This document shows, in pieces, positions 1-6,194 of a stretch of 8,797 nt of DNA. The notes under the pieces are model-generated. The model was not told the origin of the DNA, did no database searches, and worked only from the letters and a program-made list of their open reading frames with translations. The stretch comes from a bacterium MnTg04 (GTDB taxonomy: Bacteria; Pseudomonadota; Gammaproteobacteria; Steroidobacterales; MnTg04), in assembly GCA_008975185.1 (NCBI GenBank), contig BFAU01000185.1:1-8797 (forward strand), read 5' to 3'. The stretch's first letter is position 1, and every line of letters begins with the position of its first letter. Made by a program: the position numbers and the translations under genes.

Positions 1-1201
1 ATCTGTCTGTATCGGACCGCCGCAATCTATTGACAGTTATCTGAACATGCCGGCCATCATCAGCGCCGCCGAAGTCACCGACTCGATGGCAATTCACCCC
101 GGCTATGGTTTCTTGTCCGAGAACGCGGATTTCGCGGAGCGCGTTGAGGATTCCGGCTTCGTATTTATTGGCCCGCGGGGCGAAACCATCCGCCGCATGG
201 GCGACAAGGTTTCGGCGATCGAGGCGATGCGGGAAGCCGGTGTGCCCTGCGTGCCCGGGTCGGATGGCCCGCTGGGCGACGATGTCGAGGAAAACCTCCG
301 GATAGGGCGCGAGGTCGGCTATCCGGTGATCATCAAGGCATCGGGCGGTGGTGGTGGCCGCGGCATGCGGGTTGTCCACGCCGAGGGCGCATTGGTGAAT
401 GCGATTACCCTGACCAAGGCAGAGGCTAAAGCGACATTCGATAACGACGTAGTGTACCTGGAGAAATACCTGCAGAAGCCGCGTCATATCGAGTTCCAGG
501 TGCTGGCTGACCATCATGGCAACGTGATTCACCTGGGTGAGCGCGATTGCTCCATGCAGCGCCGGCATCAGAAAGTCATCGAAGAGGCGCCGGCGCCCGG
601 GATCACCGAACAGCAGCGCACGGAAATGGGTCGTGTTTGTGTCGATGCCTGCAAGGCGATGGGTTACCGCAGCGCCGGCACGTTTGAGTTTCTGTATGAA
701 AACGGTGAGTTCTATTTCATCGAGATGAACACCCGGATCCAGGTCGAACACCCGGTCACCGAAATGATCACGGGAGTGGACATCGTCAGGGCGCAGCTGG
801 ATATTGCCGCCGGAGAGAAGCTGAAATTCAGCCAGCAGGATATCCGGATAAGCGGGCACGCCATCGAATGCCGCATCAATGCGGAAGACCCCAAGAATTT
901 TACCCCAAGCCCCGGACCGGTCAGGTTATGGCATGCGCCTGGCGGACCTGGTATACGCGTAGACAGTCATCTCTACAGCGGTTACGAGGTGCCGCCTTTT
1001 TACGACTCGATGATCGGCAAGATCATTGCGCATGGTGCCGACCGGAGTACGGCCATTGCAAGAATGCGCAATGCCCTGAACGAAATTGTCATAGAAGGAA
1101 TCAGGACCAACATCGCCTTGCACCAGGAAATAACCAATCACGGTGCGTTCCAGGCTGGCGGAACAGACATTCATTACCTTGAAAAACGCCTGGGTCTGTG
1201 A
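1..1201 (+). CDS. accC: Biotin carboxylase subunit of acetyl-CoA carboxylase (5' partial)
   Basis: Biotin carboxylase carries out the ATP- and bicarbonate-dependent carboxylation of biotin on the carrier protein AccB, the first half-reaction of acetyl-CoA carboxylase in cytosolic fatty-acid synthesis. The reading frame is open from base 2, and its first residues (SVCIGPPQSIDSYLN) align with E. coli AccC from about residue 48. So about 47 N-terminal residues lie left of the window, and the first ATG inside it (47) is internal. The 399 visible residues give a full length near 446, close to the 449 of E. coli. Visible motifs in order are HPGYGFLSEN, the GDKVSA segment, the glycine-rich ATP-grasp loop KASGGGGGRGM, ERDCSMQRRHQK, FIEMNTRIQVEHPVTE (metal- and biotin-site residues), ECRINAEDP and YDSMIGK. 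All look intact. The gene ends in TGA at 1199-1201. accB is expected just upstream but is not in the window. Confidence 0.97.
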   Translation, partial: SVCIGPPQSIDSYLNMPAIISAAEVTDSMAIHPGYGFLSENADFAERVEDSGFVFIGPRGETIRRMGDKVSAIEAMREAGVPCVPGSDGPLGDDVEENLRIGREVGYPVIIKASGGGGGRGMRVVHAEGALVNAITLTKAEAKATFDNDVVYLEKYLQKPRHIEFQVLADHHGNVIHLGERDCSMQRRHQKVIEEAPAPGITEQQRTEMGRVCVDACKAMGYRSAGTFEFLYENGEFYFIEMNTRIQVEHPVTEMITGVDIVRAQLDIAAGEKLKFSQQDIRISGHAIECRINAEDPKNFTPSPGPVRLWHAPGGPGIRVDSHLYSGYEVPPFYDSMIGKIIAHGADRSTAIARMRNALNEIVIEGIRTNIALHQEITNHGAFQAGGTDIHYLEKRLGL

Positions 1202-1210
1202 GACGCCCGC

Positions 1211-1376
1211 GTGGAACGGTGGCAACAGCTTATCGAACGCGGGCCCGCCGCCCGGGCCGGATGTCATTGCGCATGCCTCAGCGGTGGAACAACGCTACCA
1301 GACATGGTTTGATATGAACCCATCGCTCACTATCGTTGACCGGGTGCTGCTCAGCGGCGCCGGCGGCACAGAATAA
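1211..1376 (+). pseudogene. prmA: Probable decayed remnant of prmA (ribosomal protein L11 methyltransferase)
   Basis: This stretch lies where many gammaproteobacteria carry an intact prmA of about 880-900 bp, between accC and the DUF3426/dusB genes. Only about 165 bp remain. In one frame, 1284-1358 reads VEQRYQTWFDMNP then IVDRVLLSG. This resembles the PrmA C-terminus, which ends in a pattern like 'Y-x-x-W-F-D-[ML]-x-P ... W-V-L-L-S-G-R-R'. The usual Trp is read here as Arg (CGG). The expected terminal Arg run appears only after a frame change (CGC CGG CGG at 1358-1366). A 'LSG' like the one of the family's LSGIL motif lies at 1277-1285 in another frame. The GTG at 1211 opens a short frame (VERWQQLIERG) that stops at TGA within about 35 codons. 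It could be a degenerate N-terminus or more of the C-terminal domain. The AdoMet-binding core is absent. The identification rests on short matches plus synteny. A chance non-coding spacer is the alternative. Confidence 0.55.
1242..1258 (+). repeat. GC-only inverted repeat inside the accC-DUF3426 spacer
   Basis: GGCCCG (1242-1247) and CGGGCC (1253-1258) are perfect inverted repeats around a 5-base loop (CCGCC). No T-tract follows, so it is not a canonical intrinsic terminator for accC. It sits inside the presumed prmA remnant. Confidence 0.5.
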
Positions 1377-1382
1377 CGGACT

Positions 1383-1387
1383 GGGAG
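1383..1387 (+). promoter_or_regulatory. Shine-Dalgarno site that decides the TTG start of the DUF3426 gene
   Basis: GGGAG at 1383-1387 is followed by a 5-base spacer and TTG at 1393. This places the start exactly at the conserved zinc-ribbon N-terminus (FTCCPNC). The farther upstream in-frame TTG at 1336 would add 19 residues unrelated to the family. Confidence 0.7.
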
Positions 1388-1392
1388 TTCTT

Positions 1393-3171
1393 TTGTTTAC
1401 CTGCTGCCCAAACTGCGAAACCGTTTTCAAAGTCAGCGCCAAACACCTGCAGCAGGCAGCTGGCCAGGTACGCTGCGGTCAGTGTGAATTTTCCTTTAAC
1501 GCTTTGAGCAATATCCAGGAAAGCGCCAGCGAAGCGGCTGCCAACCTGCCGGCGCCCGCGGACCGGGACGAGGATGCCGACTCTCCGCTGGATGACTTGA
1601 CGGCAGCAGCGGTCGATGACCTGGACGCAGCCGGCGGCGGGCAAACCGCGACCCCCGATGAAGTCGTTCTGGTTGAGGATGCCGAAGCATTTGAAGCCGC
1701 CGTACTGGCGACGATCCACGCCACCGAATCCAAAGCCTGGGAGTCCTCGGGTCCGCATTTTGTCGGCAATGCCGGCGATGCTGATGCCACCCCCGACGAA
1801 CCTGGCGACGATCAGCCTGTTCGGGCCGAGCTAATGGAGGGTGATGACGAACGGACCGACAATGAGCCCGCGGAAGATGCGCCGGATACCGATGAAGACG
1901 ACGTATGGCTTTCCAGCGAGGCTCAGGACACCGACCTGGACGCAGACCCGGACCGGCCCAGCATGGACTTCCTGGAACGATTGGCCGAAGGCGCCGATGA
2001 AGAGGCAGGCCTGGAGGACATCAACGTCGATGATGAAGATGAGTCCCAGGAACTCGCACACGACGACCTTTTGGAAGGCCAGGATGTGGGCGAGTCCGCA
2101 GAGGCTGATGATGACAGCCCCCCGGAAAACGATGAACCCGACGAACCCGAATCGCTTGCTGACGATGAGCTTTTGGAAAACGAGGGTACCGGTGAACCCG
2201 CGCAGGTCCTCGATGACGAGCATGACGACGAACCCGCAACGCCGCCTGCTGAGGAACCCGGTGAGGAAGAGAGCGCAACGAAGGATTCTGGGCAAGAAGC
2301 CGACGAGGGGAGTGTAGAGCATGCGGCCGGCGATGCCGACAGCGGCGTTGAAGAAATCTGGCTCGGCGAAGTTACCCTGGAATCTGCGGAAAAAGACGAG
2401 CTTGAATTCGACGTGCCCAGCGACCAGGTTGACACCGTTTTTGTGGCTGCCGACGAAGAACCACCGGCATCTGAAACCGCCGCTGGAACGGATTACGGGT
2501 CGGAGAGCGAATCGTTGGAAGAATTTCTTGACTCGCACACAGAAGGCGCCGAGGAAATTGTGCTTGCCACCGATGAGGCGCTCGATTTTTCCGTTGCCGA
2601 GCCCACGCCGGAATCGCCGTCGACGCCGGCAGTCGCCAAAAATCGTCGCTTCACGCTGGCAAAAAAATACCACCGGCCAGCGGCTATCGCCGTTGTGGTC
2701 GCGCTGGCATTCTTGCTGCCGGCCCAGTTGACCCACTATTTCCGCTACCAGATCCTGGCAAGCGACTCGTTCGGTCCGTTGCTGGAAAGCGTATACAGCG
2801 GTCTCGGGATTCCGCTGACCCGGCAATGGGATCTGGATGCCTATGACATTCGGCGCACCAGGGTCGTGGCCAACGAGGCCGGTACCGGCGTCGTCGAGAT
2901 TTCGGCGATTCTTACGAACCGCGCCACCTTTGCCCAGCCCTACCCGATACTGCGGCTAATTTTCACCGATCAATGGGACGAAGCGCTGGCGATCCGGGAT
3001 TTGCATGCCGGGGAATATCTGGAGACCGACCCTGGAGACCAGGCGCGAATGGCGGCGGGAGAGCAGGTCGCGGTCGATATACGGGTAATGGAACTGACGG
3101 ACGACCTGGCGCAAAATTATCATATCGAATACTGCCTCCAGGACAGCGACCAGAACTTGCGCTGCAAATAG
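1393..3171 (+). CDS. Zinc-ribbon (MJ0042-type) and DUF3426 single-pass membrane protein with long acidic linker
   Basis: The 592-residue product has no settled function in its family. Residues 4-31 form a zinc ribbon (C4/C5-x2-C8 ... C28-x2-C31, sequence FTCCPNC ... RCGQC), typical of the MJ0042-type N-terminus of these proteins. Residues ~40-415 are a low-complexity, strongly acidic, Asp/Glu/Ala/Pro-rich segment with very few Lys or Arg. It includes an approximate internal duplication (residues ~221-287). A basic patch (KNRRFTLAKKYHR, residues ~415-428) precedes one hydrophobic segment at ~429-447 (AIAVVVALAFLLP). Positive residues before the membrane span fit a cytoplasmic N-terminus and an exported C-terminus. 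Residues ~460-592 match the DUF3426 pattern, with phrases such as EISAILTNRATFAQPYPILRLIFTD. The start is TTG with a good ribosome site. The position before dusB-fis is the usual place for this family. The linker seems longer than is usual for the family, judged from memory. Confidence 0.85.
   Translation: MFTCCPNCETVFKVSAKHLQQAAGQVRCGQCEFSFNALSNIQESASEAAANLPAPADRDEDADSPLDDLTAAAVDDLDAAGGGQTATPDEVVLVEDAEAFEAAVLATIHATESKAWESSGPHFVGNAGDADATPDEPGDDQPVRAELMEGDDERTDNEPAEDAPDTDEDDVWLSSEAQDTDLDADPDRPSMDFLERLAEGADEEAGLEDINVDDEDESQELAHDDLLEGQDVGESAEADDDSPPENDEPDEPESLADDELLENEGTGEPAQVLDDEHDDEPATPPAEEPGEEESATKDSGQEADEGSVEHAAGDADSGVEEIWLGEVTLESAEKDELEFDVPSDQVDTVFVAADEEPPASETAAGTDYGSESESLEEFLDSHTEGAEEIVLATDEALDFSVAEPTPESPSTPAVAKNRRFTLAKKYHRPAAIAVVVALAFLLPAQLTHYFRYQILASDSFGPLLESVYSGLGIPLTRQWDLDAYDIRRTRVVANEAGTGVVEISAILTNRATFAQPYPILRLIFTDQWDEALAIRDLHAGEYLETDPGDQARMAAGEQVAVDIRVMELTDDLAQNYHIEYCLQDSDQNLRCK
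2053..2253 (+). repeat. Diverged direct repeat (34-codon unit, two copies) in the acidic linker
   Basis: Two neighbouring units share a 102-base period: LAHDDLLEGQDVGES followed by an acidic Pro-containing tail, then LADDELLENEGTGEP followed by a similar tail. The CTTTTGGAA words at 2068 and 2170 are identical and exactly 102 bases apart. The copies differ at many positions, so this is an old or relaxed duplication. Confidence 0.5.
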
Positions 3172-3259
3172 ACCGGCAAGAATCGGCGCTTCCGTGCGTC
3201 GTTTTTATGAACCCTGCCCGGAGAGTGCCTGGTTCGTCAGACCAATGGACCCACACCGC

Positions 3260-4264
3260 ATGAGCCTGATTATCGGACCTTACAAGATGCGCAATTGCCT
3301 GGTGCTGGCGCCGATGGCCGGGGTCACCGATCGTCCGTTCAGGCAGTTGTGCCGCGAGCTCGGTGCCGGGTTGACGCCGTCCGAAATGCTGACCGCGGAT
3401 ACCCGGTTGTGGAGTACCAGGAAATCCAGGCGCCGCCTCGACTATGAAGGTGAACCGGGACCGGTGGTGGTGCAGATCGCAGGCGCCCAGCCGCAAATGC
3501 TGGCCACGGCCGCGCGGGAAGCGGTATCCCGGGGCGCGCAGATCATCGACATTATTATGGGTTGCCCGGCGAAAAAAGTCTGCCGCCAAATGGCGGGTTC
3601 CGCGTTGCTCAAGGATGAAGACCTGGTGGAAAGAATCCTGGCCGCAGTGGTCGATGCGGTCGATGTGCCGGTCACCCTGAAAATCAGGACGGGCTGGGAC
3701 CAAGAGCACCGCAACGGCCTGCGGATCGCGCGCATCGCCGAGCGCTGTGGAATCATGGCGCTGGCCGTCCATGGCCGCACCCGGGCCTGCCGGTTCCAGG
3801 GTAAAGCGGAATACCGGACCATCCGGCAGATCAAACAGGCTGTCGCCATCCCGGTCATTGCCAATGGCGATATCGATAGCCCGCAAAAGGCGGTTCGGGT
3901 ACTCAAAGAAACCAAAGCAGACGGAATCATGATCGGCCGCGCCGCACAAGGCCAGCCGTGGCTGTTTTCGCAAATCGATTTTTATTGTCGCTACGGAAAA
4001 TTGAAACCCGCGCCCGCAAAGCACCAGGTCCGTGATATTATGCTCGCCCATTTGCAAAACCTGTACCGGTTTTACGGAGAGTACACCGGCGTCCGGGTGG
4101 CCCGAAAGCACTTGGGATGGTATTTCGATGCCTGCGGAATACAGGCACAGCTACGCAACAAAGCGGTCCGCGTTGAGACCGCAACAGAGCAAGAACGATT
4201 GGTCAAAACGCTGTTTTCGATCGGCGAAGAATATCCAGATCCAGGATGCAACCTGGCAGCATAA
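3260..4264 (+). CDS. dusB: tRNA-dihydrouridine synthase B
   Basis: DusB is an FMN- and NADPH-dependent enzyme that reduces a specific tRNA uridine to dihydrouridine (U17 in E. coli). The 334-residue product follows E. coli DusB (321 aa) along its length: APMAGVTDRPFR (residues 17-28), GAGLTPSEM, MGCPAKKVC with catalytic C102, VTLKIRTGW (FMN-site K141), VHGRTRAC (H171), IPVIANGDI and MIGRAAQGQPW. The C-terminal helical tRNA-binding domain contains RVARKHLGWYF. One oddity is that the motif normally written D-I-N-M-G-C-P is D-I-I-M-G-C-P here (I99, codon ATT at 3554). The ATG at 3260 was chosen because MSLIIGPYKMRN matches the family N-terminus. In-frame ATG 3245 and GTG 3194 are also possible, and none has a strong ribosome site. 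The stop lies 14 bases before the fis start, the classic dusB-fis pair. Confidence 0.95.
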   Translation: MSLIIGPYKMRNCLVLAPMAGVTDRPFRQLCRELGAGLTPSEMLTADTRLWSTRKSRRRLDYEGEPGPVVVQIAGAQPQMLATAAREAVSRGAQIIDIIMGCPAKKVCRQMAGSALLKDEDLVERILAAVVDAVDVPVTLKIRTGWDQEHRNGLRIARIAERCGIMALAVHGRTRACRFQGKAEYRTIRQIKQAVAIPVIANGDIDSPQKAVRVLKETKADGIMIGRAAQGQPWLFSQIDFYCRYGKLKPAPAKHQVRDIMLAHLQNLYRFYGEYTGVRVARKHLGWYFDACGIQAQLRNKAVRVETATEQERLVKTLFSIGEEYPDPGCNLAA

Positions 4265-4266
4265 GT

Positions 4267-4270
4267 GGGG
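4267..4270 (+). promoter_or_regulatory. Ribosome-binding site of fis
   Basis: The G-run at 4267-4270 lies 8 bases upstream of GTG 4279, separated by an A-rich spacer (AAAAAATC). It favours the GTG over the in-frame ATG at 4246, which lies inside dusB and has no such site. Confidence 0.55.
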
Positions 4271-4278
4271 AAAAAATC

Positions 4279-4557
4279 GTGAGCAGGGCCAGCAGCAGGA
4301 AGCCAGACGGCAAAATTCATGTCAACCAGAAACCCCTTTGCGACCTTACCGAAGAAGCGCTGACCAGCTATTTTGAGATGCTGAACGGGCACCAGCCCAA
4401 TGCCCTCTATGAGTTGGTCATCGGAGAAGTCGAAAAACCGCTGTTGCGCACCGTCCTGGATTACGCCGAGGGCAATCAGAGCCTGGCCGCCGATATTCTG
4501 GGCATCAATCGCGGCACCCTGCGCAAGAAATTGCGCCAGCATGGTCTCGTCAACTGA
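4279..4557 (+). CDS. fis: DNA-binding protein Fis (factor for inversion stimulation)
   Basis: Fis is a homodimeric nucleoid protein that bends DNA and regulates many promoters, notably those of stable RNA, in a growth-phase-dependent way. The 92-residue product (E. coli Fis is 98) has a variable N-terminus of about 16 residues. Then come NQKPLCDLTEEAL, the dimer-helix region containing LNGHQPNALYELV and EVEKPLL, and a C-terminal helix-turn-helix (residues ~66-92, GNQSLAADILGINRGTLRKK). The DNA-contacting NRGTLRKK segment is the same as in E. coli. The GTG start is supported by a G-run 8 bases upstream. The gene begins 14 bases after dusB, as in E. coli, where the two form one operon with the promoter upstream of dusB. 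Here purH follows after only 18 bases, so fis may be transcribed together with purine genes (inference). Confidence 0.95.
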   Translation: MSRASSRKPDGKIHVNQKPLCDLTEEALTSYFEMLNGHQPNALYELVIGEVEKPLLRTVLDYAEGNQSLAADILGINRGTLRKKLRQHGLVN

Positions 4558-4575
4558 TCCTGCCGGAAAATATTC

Positions 4576-6147
4576 GTGATAAAAATCGGGCGTGCGCTGC
4601 TTAGCGTTTCGGACAAGCGGGGTTTGCCCGAACTCGCCCGTTTTCTTGGCGCTCAGAAGGTTCACCTGTTGTCTACCGGCGGGACCGCGAAACTGCTCTG
4701 CGACACCGGCATCGATGTCACCGAGGTCGCTGATCACACCGGCTTTCCCGAAATTATGGATGGTCGCGTCAAGACCTTGCACCCGAAGATTCACGGCGGT
4801 CTCCTGGGTCGCCGCGGCATCGACGACGCTACCATGGCGGCGCATGGAATTGATCCAATAGACCTGCTGGTCGTCAACCTCTATCCATTCAGGGAGACGA
4901 TTGCGGCGCCCAACTGCACACTGGCCGATGCGATCGAAAATATCGATATCGGCGGACCCGCGATGTTGCGGGCGGCCGCCAAAAACCACGCCGGCGTCTG
5001 CGTCGTCGTCGACCCGGACGACTACCCGCGCATCATCGCGGAAATGCAGGCGAACGATGGTTGCGTGAGTGCAGACCTGTGCTTCGACCTGGCCGCGAAG
5101 GCGTTCGCCCACACCGCGACTTATGACCAGGCTATCGCAGCGTACCTGGGCCGAGCCAAACAGGGAAAGTCACCTGACGAGCCAACCCTGCCGCCTCGCT
5201 TGGCCCTGGATTTCGAACAGCAGAGTTTACTGCGATACGGAGAAAATCCCCACCAGCTGGCCGCTTTTTACACCGACCGGATTGCACCGGCCGGCAGCCT
5301 GGGCGGGGCAAAGCAACATCAGGGCAAGGATTTATCCTATAACAACATCGCCGACACGGATGCAGCCTGGGAGTGCGTCGGGCAATTCGACGCGCCGGCC
5401 TGCGTCATCGTCAAACACGCCAATCCGTGCGGGGTCGCCATTGCGAGCGAGTGCCTGGCAGCCTATGGCCTGGCCTATGCCACCGACCCCGTTTCCGCGT
5501 ACGGCGGCGTCATCGCATTCAACCGGTCCTTGTCAGCCGATACCGCGCAAGCGATCATCGAACAGCAGTTCGTCGAAGTCATCATCGCCCCGGAAATTGC
5601 AGGCGCAGCGCTGAGGGTGTTGTCCGCAAAACCCAATATCCGGGTACTCAGCGCCGGGTCCGCGGCGCCTGCGAAGGATACGGCGCTGCAACTGAAGCAA
5701 GTCTCCGGTGGTCTGCTGGCACAGACCCGGGACGACCGCCTTGTCGCAGCGAGCGACCTGACGACGGTGACTCGCAGCAAAGCAACCGCGAAACAACTCG
5801 ATGATTTGTTATTCAGCTGGAAAGTTGTCAAATTCGTGAAATCCAATGCCATCGTATTTTGTCGCGACGGACAGACGCTGGGCGTTGGCGCCGGCCAGAT
5901 GAGCCGCGTATACAGCGCCCGGGTCGCGGCGATCAAGGCGGCAGACGCCGGCCTGGCGATCGCCGGTTCGGTGATGGCATCGGACGCCTTCTTCCCGTTC
6001 AGGGACACCATCGATCAAGCTGCCGAAATGGGCGTCACCGCCATCATCCAGCCAGGCGGCTCGATGCGCGACCCGGAAGTCATCGATGCCGCGGACGAAC
6101 ATGGCATCAGCATGGTTTTCACCGGCGTGAGGCATTTCAGGCACTAG
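4576..6147 (+). CDS. purH: Bifunctional AICAR transformylase / IMP cyclohydrolase
   Basis: PurH catalyses the last two steps of IMP synthesis: formyl transfer from 10-formyl-tetrahydrofolate to AICAR, then ring closure of FAICAR to IMP. The 523-residue product (E. coli 529) is complete. Residues 1 to ~200 form the cyclohydrolase (MGS-like) domain with LLSTGGTAKLL, VKTLHPKIHGGLLGRR (K66 region) and NLYPFRETI. The remainder is the transformylase domain, with LRYGENPHQ, the catalytic Lys-His pair in VKHANPCG (K280, H281), KSNAIVFCRDGQTLGVGAGQMSR, ASDAFFPFRD and IIQPGGSMRD, ending in FTGVRHFRH. The start is GTG 4576 (MIKIGRALLSVSDKRG). The nearest ribosome-site match is a modest GGA at 4564-4566. 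It lies 18 bases after fis and 47 bases before purD. A stem-loop covers its TAG stop codon. No frameshift or missing motif was seen. Confidence 0.97.
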   Translation: MIKIGRALLSVSDKRGLPELARFLGAQKVHLLSTGGTAKLLCDTGIDVTEVADHTGFPEIMDGRVKTLHPKIHGGLLGRRGIDDATMAAHGIDPIDLLVVNLYPFRETIAAPNCTLADAIENIDIGGPAMLRAAAKNHAGVCVVVDPDDYPRIIAEMQANDGCVSADLCFDLAAKAFAHTATYDQAIAAYLGRAKQGKSPDEPTLPPRLALDFEQQSLLRYGENPHQLAAFYTDRIAPAGSLGGAKQHQGKDLSYNNIADTDAAWECVGQFDAPACVIVKHANPCGVAIASECLAAYGLAYATDPVSAYGGVIAFNRSLSADTAQAIIEQQFVEVIIAPEIAGAALRVLSAKPNIRVLSAGSAAPAKDTALQLKQVSGGLLAQTRDDRLVAASDLTTVTRSKATAKQLDDLLFSWKVVKFVKSNAIVFCRDGQTLGVGAGQMSRVYSARVAAIKAADAGLAIAGSVMASDAFFPFRDTIDQAAEMGVTAIIQPGGSMRDPEVIDAADEHGISMVFTGVRHFRH

Positions 6148-6173
6148 CAGCCCGGCGGAATTGGGGCTGCTGG
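6144..6173 (+). other. Stem-loop covering the purH stop codon in the purH-purD spacer
   Basis: AGCAGCCC (6146-6153) pairs perfectly with GGGCTGCT (6164-6171). Two further pairs (one G-U) extend it to 6144 and 6173, around a 10-base loop. The TAG stop of purH (6145-6147) lies in the left arm. No U-run follows, so it is not a standard terminator. An intercistronic RNA structure is possible, affecting stability or the level of purD. Confidence 0.5.
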
Positions 6174-6182
6174 CAAGAGACC

Positions 6183-6187
6183 GAGGG
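6183..6187 (+). promoter_or_regulatory. Ribosome-binding site of purD
   Basis: GAGGG lies 7 bases upstream of ATG 6195. It fixes the purD start, because the same frame stays open far upstream into purH. Confidence 0.65.
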
Positions 6188-6194
6188 CAATGCG

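Noticed and set aside
1143..1376. A 77-codon open frame overlapping the end of accC
   Set aside because: It begins inside accC in another frame with no ribosome site. Only its later part resembles a family (the PrmA C-terminus), so it is better read as part of a remnant than as a gene.
1336..1392. Upstream TTG as start of the DUF3426 protein (19 extra residues)
   Set aside because: The extra residues do not match the family N-terminus. TTG 1393 has a GGGAG site and begins directly at the zinc ribbon.
1831..2826. 331-codon open frame on the minus strand opposite the DUF3426 gene
   Set aside because: It has no recognisable domain. The acidic GAN/GCN-rich sense codons leave few stops on the antisense strand, so it is a compositional shadow.
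2963..4111. 382-codon minus-strand open frame opposite dusB
   Set aside because: It is antisense to a clearly conserved gene and shows no family motifs. It is expected in GC-rich coding DNA.
4246..4278. ATG 4246 as the fis start, overlapping dusB
   Set aside because: It has no ribosome site and its 11 extra residues have no family match. GTG 4279 has a G-run at suitable spacing and gives a typical Fis length.
4072..5112. 346-codon minus-strand open frame across dusB, fis and purH
   Set aside because: It spans three well-supported genes on the other strand and has no recognisable features.
5859..6194. Extended N-terminus for PurD reading back into purH
   Set aside because: The frame is open by chance. 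PurD homology starts at MKVLIVGGGG (6195), preceded by a good ribosome site.
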